A DNA stretch of 64,000 bases from Alopecurus myosuroides (GCA_028641055.1 CM054062.1:273451349-273515348), one strand, 5' to 3'. Counted from the first letter of the stretch, positions 1-12,076 are shown. Program-made: numbers and translations. The notes: generated by a model from the letters alone, not told the origin.

Positions 1-251
1 TAGCATCTCTGTATAGCTTTGGTCCCGTTTCCTTCAGTTTCATTCGATTCGTGTACGCTTTGATATGCATAGTTGGTTATGACTAGCATGGATACAAGGA
101 GTAGTAGACTGGGGATCCGGACTACGTGCCGATGAATCCAGTCTGCCTGCCGTTGTTTGTTGCGGCCGGGGCTGGTAACCCTGAAGCCCTTGTGAGTCCA
201 TGGCTAGGAGCACATAACAGTATGTATATCTCTGGGTCCGGGGTCGTGACA
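1..251 (+). repeat. E1 5' LTR, 3'-terminal part
   Basis: This is the last 251 bp of the 5' LTR, ending in the CA dinucleotide at 250-251. It matches 7314-7564 (the 3' LTR end) without visible difference and 60991-61241 (solo LTR E2) with a few changes. The remaining 3.3 kb lies outside the window. Confidence 0.9.
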
Positions 252-256
252 AGTCT

Positions 257-268
257 TGGTATCAGAGC
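257..268 (+). other. E1 primer-binding site (initiator Met tRNA)
   Basis: TGGTATCAGAGC begins six bases after the LTR end. This is the standard plant retrotransposon site complementary to the 3' end of initiator methionine tRNA, so it fixes both the LTR boundary and the plus orientation of E1. Confidence 0.88.
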
Positions 269-3200
269 AGGACTGCCTGTAGGAAAACCTTACTGCTTGG
301 TCGATGTCGAGTCTAGAGTTTGTGAAAACTATTTTGAAACTTCAAATGAATTGTGAAAAACCTTCTTAGGATTCTTTTTACTCCTTATCTGGTATCGCTC
401 TAACTCTGGGTCTCCTTACCTGTTTTGATTTGAAAAGGTTTTGCTATCTCTTCTAGTCATTCAAAACCTAGGTGCCTTCTTCGGCAAGGACGTCTTTCAC
501 CCAAGCTGACCTAGTGTTACAGTTTCTAGAGTCGTGTGTGTTCCGTGTTCCGTTATCTCTTACACTAGGAGATTTCCTTTCCATTCTAATCTCTCAGGGT
601 TGTGTGGATTCCACATTCTTACATGTTCCAAAGTCTTAAATCCTGAACCACGAGATCTGCTTTTCATCTCGATTGTATCTGTTATCCTCTGCTCAAGTTC
701 TTCCGGAGCTAAGTTTGTCCTCTTGGAAAGATACTCCGTGATTGCTATTCGTAGTGTCCTTCAAGGCACTAAGATAGTAGTTACTCCTTTCTCTATGTTT
801 TCAACCTTGGACTTGAACCGAAGGTCCCGGAATGTGCTGAATTGTGGTGAGTTGAGTCATGTGGTTTCTTAACCATGTAATGCTCACGCTATCGGTACAA
901 GATGCTGACCTTTAACCCAAGTTCTGTTTCTTTGGATCCTGAGGAATCTGTTCTACCTCAGGGTGGCTAGGTAATCTCAGCTCCAATAGCCATAGGTTTT
1001 CTCTAGGAATCAAAAGGAATCCTAACAAGAATGTTCTCTATGGTTCCCATATCCTTGTTCTTGATTCAGCTATACCTCCCTTTTAGCATGGGTTTTACAA
1101 AAGAGTATCACATGTGCATTCCCCATGATCTCTGGATTCCCCGGAGCATGTTCCTACCTTCCAGTTGCACTCAAATATCCATCTGTTGTTTTGAAACCAA
1201 GTTACATATGAGTGTTGGATTCTTCCGATGCATTTGTTCTTGTTTTCTGTCAGAACATTCCATCTTGGGATGTCAGGAGAAACAAACTCCAGTACCTCGT
1301 TCATCTCCAGGACCAGGTCAAAGTTTTGTAATCCACAGATTAAAGAAGTTTCATTAGCTTCTGTTCTGTTCCACCTTCGAGTATCACACTCTTACATATC
1401 AAGAGGTTGTGTTAAGTTTCATGGCCTTATTGATGAAGTGATGCTCTTACCGTACTCACTCCCCCTTCCTCCAAGTTTGAATGCTTGAGTATGATGGGTC
1501 AGTGCATTGATGTGTGTATCAGATGTTCCTAGCAATTCTTATTTCTTTGAAAAGTCTAAGAAACATCTGTATCCTTCTTAGCACTACTGGTCACCCAGCC
1601 TCCTTTTGAAGTTGACTGTGTTACCAAACATGTCCATTCCGGTGCACATCCTCGGTCAGAGAGTTAGGTTCATGCCAAAGTTCTCCAGACCATATCGGTT
1701 GCTTTGAAAAGCATGCCTCCTTTCGATTTCTAAGACATACCGGTTGGTTGTGATATTCTAGTTGTCTCTCTAGAAGTATCACCAGGTTGTTACCTGACCG
1801 TAATGTCTAAGCAAGGGGTGGTTTGAACCACTCCTTTCTCCAAGGAACCTTGCTGGATATCCTGGACTAGTTGGTTGAGCTTAATAACTAGGAGAGTTGA
1901 AAGACAAAAGCTCCGCCTAACTTGATCCTTCGTTATGGGATGTCCACTTTCCTTTGCGTTGAAGCATGATAGTATCTCCTTAATGGACATGCTATCTTTC
2001 CACCCTTGATTTGATTTGGGCTATCGTCAAATCAAGTTCAGCTCCAAGGACTGTCTTGATGGTGTTTCTACTCATGGTGTTCTGCCGGGTACACCCTCAT
2101 GTCCTTTAGTCTGTCCAATATTTGCCTTGTTCATATATCATATGGATCCCTCTTCTTGGAGTATTTTGATAAGTGTGTTTTCGAGCCATCGATGACATTC
2201 ATATTTCTCCCAAGTTGCAAGAGGTTCATGTTGAACATTTGGCACCAATGTTGGAAACTCTCGAGAACCATCTTTGTGTCATCACGAAGTTGTGTTCTGG
2301 ATGTTCGAAGTGACTTTCTCGGGTTCATGTGCCTTTGGTGAAAGTTGTCGCCATGGATTCGAGAAGAGTTTTTTTGTTCCTTCGGGAATAATCCCAAGTC
2401 ATTCATGCATGTGTGGACTATTCTTGAGATGGTTGGTTGTTACCTCCGTCCACTGGACGAAGTTTCCATCCACACTAAGCCACTGAGTGATTGTTTATGA
2501 GAGATAAGAACTCCAAGAACTTCGTTATCTCGGTAATCATCTTTCCCACAAGGACTCTGGTGAGTTCCGTTGCAAGTAGTCCATGTAGGTGCAACCGTCT
2601 TTCGTAAGTAGCTAATACATGATTTCTGCCATCTCGCTCATCCTCTTGAGCTTGACATCGTAGTCCATACCTTGAGAATCCAGTAATGTATCTCGTTGAT
2701 AACCGGTGCAATCTCTTCGCTCAAACATACCGAGTCTAAGTTATCAATCCACTAACCAGAGCTGAATCTCAAGCAGCAACGATGGTTGGTGTTTCCTCAA
2801 GAGTATTGAATTAGGTCTTTTCAAACCCCGGCATGGTTGATGTTGTGGTTGACACAACTAGCCGGAAGGCCTAATGTCATATCTCTTTAAGTCCGTAAGA
2901 ACAACCACTCTCTGTTAGAATACTTGTGTGGCTCGTTCTCAACAAGTTTTCCTCCTCGTTCTTCCAAACCGGAGTTTTATATTCACTTGATGACCTATTG
3001 AAGGCTTGTTAAGAGTCTGATGTCGATATATAGAACATCAAGGAAAACCTGGAAGTTGTTTCCTCCAATATCTTCCCGTTAATCTTCCAAAACCTCCGTT
3101 CCAGTGGAAACAAGTTCATCATGAGAAAACTCGTGGTGTTTTGTAACCGCCATTGATCAGTTCCCCTTCTCAAGTTGTTTGTACTTGAAGTTCCGTTCAT

Positions 3201-4011
3201 GTCACACATTGTGTGAATTTGTCAGTCGCTTCAGCCATGGGATCTTAACCATGTGGTAAACGTATTGCTACGTCAAATCCACCATAGGAAAGAGATTCCT
3301 TATTCCCTTCCGGTGTTTCAATCCCCGTTGGTTACTCATCTTTATGGTGTGACCAAGAGTTCCTCCTTTGTTACGGTGCTCCACCTTATGTTGGTTACCC
3401 AACCTCTGTCGTGAAGTATCATCCCGATCCCTGACATGGATTTCTAGAAACTTTGTTGGAATGAAAGTTCCTTCCTCTTCTGTGTCCACTCCGAAGAGTG
3501 AACATGATCCTGTATCAAACTTTTTATGACGCACGATTACAGTGTTTTCTCGTGTTTCCCCTCATCTACGGATATTAAGTTGTGGTATCCAAGATCATCT
3601 TATTCAATTTTGGTTTTCTATTTGAAGAAACCTCGGTTTCCCTAGTTGTTCAACCTTTCTTTTCCAAAAGGATTTAAAGTCTTGTGAAAAGCTCATATTC
3701 TAAATCCTTTCAAGAACAATCGTCCAAAAACTTGAAACCATCTTCTATTCACTCCGTTACCTTGATGTGTTTCATGCCTATTAACTCAAAAGGTTCTTTA
3801 TGAACGTCCCATCATGAGTTACCCATGGGATACTCGATCTTCGTGAAGATCATTTCCTAAGAGTTTCCCTCTTACCTAAGGTGTATCCGTTCAATACTTC
3901 ACGATGCTACCGATCAATCTCTTCGAGAAGAGAGTCATAAGGTTCGAGAAGATCATTCAAACCGGTGTTCCTTCTTTCTTTCTCCTTCAGGAATCTCGGG
4001 ACGAGATTCTT
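269..4011 (+). other. E1 non-coding interior (LARD internal domain)
   Basis: About 3.7 kb without gag, protease, RT, RNase H or integrase motifs on either strand. The longest open frames (about 112 codons) are composed of unlikely residues and overlap one another, so I treat them as chance. The sequence is T-rich, with many CTT, GTT and TCC words. It may contain packaging and dimerisation signals, since it keeps a primer site at one end and a polypurine tract at the other, but no such signal can be identified by eye. I see nothing else in it. Confidence 0.75.
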
Positions 4012-4027
4012 GTAAGGGGGGTAGATT
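4012..4027 (+). other. E1 polypurine tract
   Basis: A short purine run with six consecutive G residues (AAGGGGGGTAGA) lies directly before the 3' LTR, where plus-strand DNA synthesis is primed. Confidence 0.75.
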
Positions 4028-5053
4028 TGTAACACCCCAAATTTTGCTACAGCAGGGTGTGTGGTGTTGTTCATATCATACATGCATGAAACCACAAATT
4101 TAAATCATGTTTTAACCAATTTAATTTGTGAATTTAAATGGTTTCAGAAAATCCCACAAAAAGTACTTAAAAGGGATTCCAAAATTTTGTACTGAAAAGT
4201 AATTCAATTTCACCAAAAATATATATGGTGTGGTTGGAAATTTTGTGAGCTTTTCAAAAATAATTTTTGCTAATTTTTCTGTTTGCAAAAAGGTCCCTAA
4301 AACTGTTGTTTCTGTTCTGTTTTAAAGAGAAAAGGACCAGTTTGTAGTTTCCAGTTTTCGCAGGGGGTTATGGGGAAAACCTTTTATTTCCCTTTCTTCT
4401 TCTCTTCCGGCCAGAAGGACGAGAAAACGGCGACCGCGCGCCACCTCCTGCTTCCGACGTGGAGAGAGGGTGAGGATCCCCCCAGGGTGCCGTCCGCATC
4501 GTTCTCCCTGCAGAACCCCCCTCGGACGCCTCCTCTATTCCTCTGCCTCTCTCCCTGCGACCTAACCCTAACCGAAGCCCTGTCGCCGGCCGCCGCACGA
4601 ATCGCCGACGCCTCCGACAACCCCGCAGGGAATTGAAGCTACCATTGGCTCCGCCTCGGCCTCCTCGTTCTTCCAAGCTATGCGCCATGAGCAGGGATGA
4701 CCGGAGTTAGCCGCGCCGCCATCGTCTTCCTCGCGGCCGTCGGGAGCTTTCGCCGTCGATTCGCCGCCGTACGGCCTTCCCGGACCTCCCCGAGCCTCCT
4801 CCACGTTCAAGGTGATCTGCTGCACCTCCTGGTGCCCTCGGATTGATCCCTTCCCTTCTGTATCGCGCCGTCGTTGTGCACCTCTCCGGCCGCCGCTTGA
4901 GCTCGTCGCCGGCAAGCCTCCGGTGCATAATCCGGAGCGGCGCCGCCCATTTTAGGTCGCCCGCGGCGAGGTGAGTCTAACGCGCCCCTTCGCGCGTGCC
5001 AATTTGGCCCGAGTCGCCGCCGGCAAGCACATCTGTGCAGTTCTGGCCTTGGC

Positions 5054-5072
5054 TGACGTCACAGTGACGTCA
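5054..5072. promoter_or_regulatory. Paired TGACGTCA motifs in E1 LTR
   Basis: Two perfect 8-bp palindromes, TGACGTCA, are separated by three bases. TGACG-core pairs are bound by plant bZIP factors of the TGA class. The same place in solo LTR E2 (58656-58685) carries diverged versions (TGATGTCA, GACGTCA, TGACATCA). Regulation by bZIP proteins is an inference. Confidence 0.5.
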
Positions 5073-6841
5073 GCACAACGTCATATCCCAGTTTTTCCTT
5101 TTACAGAAAAATGTTTAATAAAATCCAGAAAACAGTTAAAATTGGATAATTAATAACTTCTATTTTGTAGCTCAGAAAAATAAAATAAAAATATAGAAAT
5201 GATCAGAAAAATGTAAGCTACCCAAATATGCCATTTTCATATGTGTTTGACCAAGTTGAAAAACGAGTATTATTTTAATGTTGTTAATTCATTTAAAAAT
5301 AGAAAATAAGTTTTTATTCACTAAAATTAGAAAATTAAAAGTTATATACCAAATTGCTCAAAATAACAATTGGAATCTAGTTATGGTGTTTTCAAACCCA
5401 TTTGAGCTTTTAAAATTTCACTCACTTTCATAATCGTCCGAAACCCCCTCCGGGGTCTATTTCGGACTAATTCCACTAAAAATGTTTAACTGACATACGA
5501 ACCCTAGCAACCCAACGATCATGTCTAGGGCTTTATTTCAGTGCATTAATCTGCTCATGCATACATATTGTGCATTGCATCGATGCCATGGTTGATTGTT
5601 CTTCTCTTTCGATGTTGTTTCCCTCTCGGTAGAACGTGACTCCGAAGTGAAGGCCAACGAATCCATGGCGAATACTTGATCTTAACCACCAAGTCAAGCA
5701 CTTATCCATGAAGATCTTTATCTGGTTTTCTTATAACCAAGGCAAGCATAACCTCTTATCTGCTCATATATGCTTTCGAACAACATTTGAATCTCGTATT
5801 TTGCATGCTAGTAGACATAGTTCACCTATATGCTGCATTGCCTCTATATCCTGATCCACTGCTCCTAGCCGCCATAGATTTGCTTGTGCGCATCGCCAGA
5901 GCCTCATATCCGCTACCGCTTAGTTTCATATGTTTGTTACCTCTGTTCCATCCGGTTGATGAATCAGAGCTGCGATAACCTAGTATGATATGATGACGTG
6001 GTAAGATGAGCACTGTGTGGTTAACTTGACTAAGGCTTGGACGGGAGGCCACTTGGGAAGTGGTTGTTCGTTCCGTACTTGCCAACCCTAGGAGTAAGGT
6101 CTCGCCGCGGAAACCAAGACTGAACGTGCAACCACACGCGGGGCCTAACAGACCGCGCTCGACTAACTAACTTGTTTGGTTCTATCCGTGAGCCACGTAG
6201 TTTGGGATTTCCATCTGCGTGTGAGTCAAAAACCTTTTGGAGGTGTTTAGGGCGTGACCGGGACAAGTGATGGACGTACACGGATCTTGATCCCGACTCA
6301 CAGAACAGGTGCCGTCAGGAGGTGGCCAACTCCCTGTTGACGGGGTGGCCCTGTTTGGGTTGACTCATGGATAGGGCTCGACAAGGTAAAGGTCGTGGCC
6401 AACCACACTCTGCCGGCACATCGTCGGAATTGTGCCAATAGCTTGGCATTAAGAGTCGGATGGTACGTGTGGGTAAAGTGTACCACCCTGCAGGGATAAA
6501 TCTTTCGGAAAGCCGTGTCCACGGTTATGGACGACTTGGTGAAAGTCACGGGGTCATAGATAACTTGAAAGTGGCGTAAAAGATGTTGGCAATGTTTGAA
6601 GGGTGCCTCCCCGGAGATGTCGGGAGGGGTGATCCTTGTAGCATGTGAGTTTATGGGAAATGATGTTGGTGGATTCAAAAGATGATGATTACAGTAGTGA
6701 GCTTCTCATCTGTTTTGAAAACATTCTATGAGACGTGCTATTCTTCCTCGACCTGGAAAACAAAGATTGCTTTACGCAAAACAGCCTTCATAAACCCTTT
6801 TCTGAAACTAGCAGATATATAATAGGTTAACTAAGTCTTGT

Positions 6842-6860
6842 TGAGTACCTCCCGTACTCA
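6842..6860. other. Short hairpin in E1 LTR
   Basis: TGAGTAC and GTACTCA flank a five-base CTCCC loop. The same hairpin is present unchanged at 60520-60538 in E2. It lies about 250 bp upstream of the AATAAA hexamer, so it may be in the transcribed leader or 3' end; its function is unknown. Confidence 0.45.
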
Positions 6861-7107
6861 GGTTTGCTTAATCTTGGTTCAGGTGGAGTTCGTCACTCCG
6901 GTGGTGTTTCAACGTGGACATCGACGAGTAGTTTGGGGTTCCCAGGTAGCAGCCTGGAATCTATGGGTTGGGACGTCGCCTTATGTTGCGGCCTCTTAGG
7001 CCTTTTTGGTTCTTGTTGATTAGCAACATAATTTGCCTTCCGTTGTCTGATGTAATGTTGGGTCGTGTGACCTCTGCTTGTAAGCTATACTCTAGTAACA
7101 CCTGTTT

Positions 7108-7113
7108 AATAAA
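7108..7113 (+). promoter_or_regulatory. Possible polyadenylation signal in E1 LTR
   Basis: AATAAA in a U-rich context inside the LTR. The matching place in E2 (about 60784) reads AATACA, so the signal is lost there. Confidence 0.4.
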
Positions 7114-7564
7114 GTTTCTTTGTCTAGAGTGTTGCTTTGATCGGTAGTTGGTTTCGAGCTCATTGTTATACAGTTTTGGCTATGCCTGCATAGTTGTCGC
7201 AGTCGAGGGGTTGTGGAGCCGATGATCCATGTCCGAGCCCGCCTGTCGATGTGATCGGCCTGGGGCGAGGTAACCCCAGTAACCCTCGATTGTTGTTGCA
7301 CTTTCTGGACACATAGCATCTCTGTATAGCTTTGGTCCCGTTTCCTTCAGTTTCATTCGATTCGTGTACGCTTTGATATGCATAGTTGGTTATGACTAGC
7401 ATGGATACAAGGAGTAGTAGACTGGGGATCCGGACTACGTGCCGATGAATCCAGTCTGCCTGCCGTTGTTTGTTGCGGCCGGGGCTGGTAACCCTGAAGC
7501 CCTTGTGAGTCCATGGCTAGGAGCACATAACAGTATGTATATCTCTGGGTCCGGGGTCGTGACA

Positions 7565-9930
7565 GATTTATATGAAGAATGGTCATGGTTTGAGTTGAGC
7601 TTATTGCTAGTGTGTCTTGAAGAAAAGGAATAGGTGATCTTTCATTATTATCTTCAAGACATCATCATTTGAAGTGAAAAGAAAAGATACAAGGTTGATC
7701 AAGCAAGTGATCAACACACAAAGCTACAAGATATACCAAGTGGGATTATGTATCTCATGGTACGGTAAGCAATTGTCAATATAGATTTGTGAACTAACCC
7801 ATGATATGTGTGTGTGGCATCTCTATGCGTGGTTAGGTATCTTTCCATGGGCATGAACCAAAAGGAATATTTCATATAGCCCATGGTCTATGTTGTTGTC
7901 AAGTGGTGTTCGTCATCTAGCTTGATGTGAAAGCTCAAGTGAAGCATCTAGAAGAAATCCTATGCTTGATTCTTTCCACCCTTTTGGAGATTGTGGCCTT
8001 GTGAAGATTTGCTGACAAGGGTCTCTCCCATAATGGTGTATGGGGGATCTATTCTCTCCCATAATGGTGTATGGGGGAGCAACTTGCAAGTCTTCATCAA
8101 GCGGAGCTTGTGCTAGCAAGCACGATCAAGAAAGAAGATCCAACTTGAGAGAGTCAAGATCGTCATCATCTAGATCAAGTGGAATTCTCAAGGCAAAGGT
8201 ATAATCTTGATAGGTTTTCTATTTTACCGGTCTCGTGTCTTTGGGAGACCGGGTTATAGGATAGATAGTCGTACTGTCAAGAGGGGCTCTCAAGTGAGTA
8301 ACGTGATCGAATTGTTGTGGAGAGCTCAAAACTTTGCATACTTGCATATCATCTTTCTTGGTTCTTATTTGGCTTTTATCTCCTTGGGGTTTTGGTGCTT
8401 GTCGTGATCTTCATGGAAAACCAAGGTTTATCGAAAACGGTTTTGGTAAGAAAAACTTGTTGCGTTTTCGGTGGTGAAAATATCCGGTTCAGCTTTGAGA
8501 ATATTTCCACACCTTCCATGTGTGGTAACTTATCCATTCATTCGTTTTTATATTCCTTGTTATTACCTTTCCAACCCGTTTGGATTCACCTAATTCGGAG
8601 TTCATTCGCAAAAGTTATGTGTGTTTTCGTGTTGGAGGTTTTACCGGGTGTTCCTATTTGAAACGTCTAAACCTTTACCCATTTGGTTTTATATTACATT
8701 AATGGACAATGACGTTTCTCTGCATATTATTGTAGTGCTCGTCGTTGCAATTTCAACGAGCCCAAGAACATAAAAAACGGAGTCCGTATGCAAAAGTTAT
8801 AGCATTTCTCGTATCGGTGCTCAGTCACTCTGTTGCAATCCGGAATCATTCGGGACCATTCCGACTTGGCCGCGAAAACCTATGTTGGGATTCGGATTCA
8901 TTCCGGATCCATCCCGGAATAGATCCGGAATGGACGAAAAAAGTGGAAAACGGCTAGTTTTTAGCACCTATTTAATGGGCTTTCTTCTCCAAAGTCGCCA
9001 AGTCTTTCCCAGCCCGTTTTTCCTCTCTCTCTCCACCATTGTTGACTTTGGAAATCTTGCCCCTCTCCCAATCCCTCCTATGATTCTTTCATATCTTTGA
9101 GGGATAAGATAGAGGAGATCTAGATCCACATTTCCACCAATCCATCTCTCCTCTTTGTGAGGAGAACTTAGTGCATCTAGATCTAGGAGTTCTTGGTGTT
9201 TCTACTCCATTGTTCTTCCTCTCTTATTCCCCCATAAGCATAGTTTGCTTTGTTGGAATCTGAGAGTGGAGGATTTGAGCACTTGTGCTCTTACCATTTG
9301 CATCGGTTGCATCGGTTTGGTCTCTCCACGAGGATTCGTGGAACTAAAAGTTTGTGAGCTTGTTACTCTTGGGTCTTGGACCCTAGACGACTTGTGGTGT
9401 TATTGGGAGCCTCCAATTGAGTTGTGGATGTGTGCCTCAAGATTGTGGTGACTCCGAGAGCCTCCAATTAAGTTGTGGATGCGTGCCTCGGGTTTGAAGG
9501 TTGCCAATAGTGGAAGGTGAACTGGGCCTTTATGGCGGGGTTCATCGGAGAATAGGGTGAGGCCTTTGTGGCATTGAGTAGGCCTCTTGTGGCGAGCTCA
9601 CACCCCTCTAACGGGACGTACTCCCCTTGTGGGGGGAACTCGGGAATACATCATCGTCTCCGTGTGCCTCGGTTATTTCTATACCCGAGCTTTTTACTTA
9701 TGCAATTTACATTGTGATAGCCTTCTAGCGTGAAGTCATATATCTTGCTATCACCTTGTTACTTGTCTTGCTTAGCATAAATTGTTGGTGCACCTAGTTG
9801 ACCCTAGAATATTTAGGTTGTGTGCTTGTTAATTTAAACACCGAGTTTATTTCCGCATTTAGCAAGCCTTAACCGGAAAAGTTTTAATCGCCTATTCACC
9901 CCACCTCTAGGCGACATCGTTATCCGTTCA
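7565..9930 (+). repeat. B 5' LTR, 3' part
   Basis: This stretch aligns with 21432-23008 plus 46148-46961, the two halves of B's 3' LTR, and ends at CA immediately before a primer site. It contains two 31-bp hairpin units (8022-8083), a TATTTAAT box (8969-8976) and repeated GGAATC/GATTCC words before the box. Confidence 0.88.
8022..8083. repeat. Two 31-bp tandem hairpin units in B 5' LTR
   Basis: Each unit contains CTCCCATA followed, after a short loop, by TATGGGGGA, giving an imperfect stem. The 3' LTR has three such units (21889-21981), so the copy number differs between the two LTRs of one element. Confidence 0.8.
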
Positions 9931-9932
9931 AT

Positions 9933-9944
9933 TGGTATCAGACC
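9933..9944 (+). other. B primer-binding site (Met tRNA)
   Basis: TGGTATCAGACC starts two bases after the LTR-terminal CA at 9929-9930. It matches the initiator methionine tRNA site usual for copia elements, with two changes near the 3' end. Confidence 0.85.
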
Positions 9945-9981
9945 CTGGGCTCTCATTATTAGGCTTTACATCCTAGAGAGT

Positions 9982-11079
9982 ATGATGTCGTTTAGGGAAA
10001 TAGAGCACGATCCCGCTTTTATATTCTATGGTAGAAATTATGATGTTTGGAAAATTCGCATTCTTAATTTTCTTGAGGAAATGGGTCCAAAGTATGTAAG
10101 GAGAATTGTAGATATGGATTTTCCTCCTCCAAACGATTCTCAAGATTTATCTTTAGAGGATGAGGAAAACTCTTATCTCGATACTCTTGTATCTAATGGT
10201 CTCTTGTGTGTTTTGAGCGATGTAGTTATTGAATCAATCATGCCTTTTCGGAACGCTCATGAGTTATGGAAAAAACTTCAAGATATATATGATGTGTCCA
10301 ACATTATTGAGGATGATTGTTCTCCATCTACTTCCGTCCGTGATGAGTTCACATCTTTCTCCACTCCACCAACATGTGATTTTTCACAAGGTAATGATAT
10401 GGTGAGTGGTGATATAAATTGCATTATGGATGGTGAATTTCCTATTGACTACACTTCATCTGTATCCCATTGCAATGGTCTATCTTTGGACTTAATATCT
10501 TCTAGAACTCAAAGTTCCATACATTCTAGTGTTGATATCCCTTGCATATCATGTAATAGTTGTTTAACTAAATCTCATGATGATATGCTTCCTATGTCTT
10601 GTTTTCATAAAAACAATGCTTCCATTTCCTCTATTACTTGTGTGGCTAACAATGTAGACGAATCCCATATTTTGGTGGAACAAGACATGGACCTTATTCG
10701 TGCTTCAAGTCAATCTTCATCATTATCCATTTCTCATGTGTGCCTCATGGCTAAGGATTCAAAGGTATCTCCACCTTTGGAACCCACTACATCTTGTGAT
10801 AATGAGGATGAGGATTTATTTTGCGGAGAGTATGACGATGAGGTCTGTTTAATGGAGAAGGGTGAGTTGGTTCTTCTTGATCTCCCTAAAGGTAGTAAAG
10901 CTATCACTCCTTTGGGTGAAATTTTGGCTTTTGCTATTAATAGCACTAAAATCATTGAGACGAAAGGTGAGATTGAATGAAGTGATGCCGATGAGAAGGC
11001 ATCCCTCACTATGTCTCTTGAGGAAGAGTATGAGCTCCGAGTTACTCTCGAGGAGAAACTTGAATCTATTGAGGAGCTT
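9982..11079 (+). pseudogene. gag: B gag, N-terminal part (copia UBN2-type), with internal stop and cut by F
   Basis: The frame starts at ATG 9982, about 40 bases after the primer site. The first 120 residues resemble the UBN2 region of copia Gag: a YDVWKIRILNFL-like stretch followed by HELWKKLQDIYD. Residues 120-300 are rich in Ser, Cys and acidic residues and show no domain I know. A TGA at 10978-10980 ends the open frame after 332 codons, but the same frame continues with a Glu-rich helical segment to 11079, where element F is inserted. It resumes at 16591. The product would be a capsid-like structural protein. It is presumably not made full length now, because of the stop and the 5.5-kb insertion. 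Confidence 0.78.
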
Positions 11080-11688
11080 TGTCGTGGTGTTGTCACGGCA
11101 AGTGTCCTCATGCGAGAACTAGATTGCGAGGCCATTGCTACTAAGCGAAACTTCGAAAGTGTTGAGGTGGAAACGAGAGACGTGAGTTTACCCATGTTCG
11201 GCCCCTCTATTGCGGGTAACACCTACTCCTGCTTTCTTACTATCAGGGAACCAAGTCTCGATTACAAAGGGCGATTCTGGCTCTCGATGTCTCGAGTTAC
11301 TTTGCTATCGACTTAGAACTTGTCTTTCTACGTCCCAGGGTCTCGCCTTATATAGTGGATGAGACCTCCGGGCTACAAGGGATTCCGGGTCACGCCCGTC
11401 CTCGGAGTCCTAGCTCCCTCTGGTTCTTGATCACCTCGGTCTGGCTCTTCTTATGATCCGTCTACTCCTGGGCCGGCCTTGAACTGCTCTCCGGGCTCCC
11501 GCGTCTTCCAACCTCGGCCTTGGGCCGGTTCCCTTATTCAGTCCGGGTTATACTCACCATAACCCGGCTCTTCCTGACTTAACCCGGCCCTGCCTGGCAT
11601 GACCCGGGTCAATCACCTTAAGCCGGATGAGACGATTCCCGGCTTATATTGGTGGACGGTAAGGCTCCCCTTACCTATTCCCCCAACA
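11080..11688 (-). repeat. F 3' LTR
   Basis: In the plus orientation it starts TGTCGTGG and ends CCCCAACA, so in F's own orientation it runs from TGTTGGGG to CCACGACA. A TATATAA box on the minus strand lies at 11348-11354. The inner edge is fixed by the adjacent polypurine tract (11691-11700). Confidence 0.75.
11348..11354 (-). promoter_or_regulatory. F LTR TATA box
   Basis: TATATAA on the minus strand, within the LTR, in the position expected for the gypsy promoter. Confidence 0.55.
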
Positions 11689-11690
11689 TT

Positions 11691-11700
11691 AGCCCCCAGG
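11691..11700 (-). other. F polypurine tract
   Basis: On the minus strand this reads CCTGGGGGCT immediately before the LTR start TGTTGGGG, which marks the 3' LTR of a minus-oriented element. Confidence 0.7.
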
Positions 11701-12076
11701 TTAACATGAACGTTTTAAGTTTTGAGCTTAAGAAGTTCACGTTAAGCTTTATCCAGAAACTTTAAACACTAATCTTCTAGTCCAAGAAAAATAACCTCTC
11801 GGAATATCTGTTCCGGATCTCACGGGCTGAACTCTTTATCTCCAGGATCATATCTTTCTGTTTCTTGTAAAGATAACTCTCATATTTTTATCTCCCAAAT
11901 ATTTGGAACCAGAGAGATCTTAACCTAGCCTGGATTCTTCTCCACGTAATCGTTCCATTTCTTCGGAAAAAATCTCCTCCTGTGATCCGATCTCGCTGTA
12001 CCTTTCCATAAATAATGTAATCTTGAGGGGTTTTTGTGCAAAAGTTGCCACTTAACCCTAGGGTTTTAACCCCGCC

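Larger units (their letters stand above)
1..7564 (+). mobile_element. E1: LARD-like non-autonomous LTR retrotransposon (5' end outside window)
   Basis: Bases 1-251 repeat bases 7314-7564; I saw no mismatch by eye, so the insertion is recent. Between the two LTRs is a 3.8-kb interior with a Met-tRNA primer site but no ORF above about 110 codons and no recognisable gag or pol motif. Long LTRs around a non-coding interior is the LARD (large retrotransposon derivative) architecture described in Triticeae. The LTR opens with TGTAACACCCC and closes with GTCGTGACA. The element sits inside the 5' LTR of copia element B: base 7565 resumes B's LTR exactly where the intact B 3' LTR reads at about 21432. 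The expected target duplication is GATTT (7565-7569); its partner lies left of the window. Mobilisation by a Tekay-type chromovirus is a guess from the termini. Confidence 0.85.
4028..7564 (+). repeat. E1 3' LTR (3537 bp)
   Basis: The LTR begins TGTAACACCCC and ends GTCGTGACA. It aligns with solo LTR E2 (57641-61241) over its AT-rich flanks and its last 1.8 kb. The GC-rich block at about 4430-5040 is hard to align with the corresponding block of E2. Recognisable parts are a pair of TGACGTCA motifs (5054-5072), a hairpin GAGTAC/GTACTC (6843-6859) and an AATAAA hexamer (7108-7113). Short open frames in the GC-rich block lack conservation and are not called as genes. Confidence 0.88.

Noticed and set aside
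534..1488. Frames of 70-112 codons in the E1 interior as possible gag remnants
   Set aside because: No gag or pol motif could be matched in any frame, and neighbouring frames overlap.
4560..4573. Telomere-like CCTAACCCTAACC
   Set aside because: Only two units, inside an LTR; grass telomere repeats are CCCTAAA. Chance is enough.
4368..4928. Overlapping open frames on both strands in the GC-rich part of the E1 LTR
   Set aside because: They overlap in several frames, have Arg/Gly/Pro-rich low-complexity products, and are not kept in the matching region of E2. Open frames are expected by chance in GC-rich DNA.
10734..11222. A 162-codon minus-strand frame
   Set aside because: It is the complement of the Ser- and Glu-rich B gag and crosses the F insertion border.
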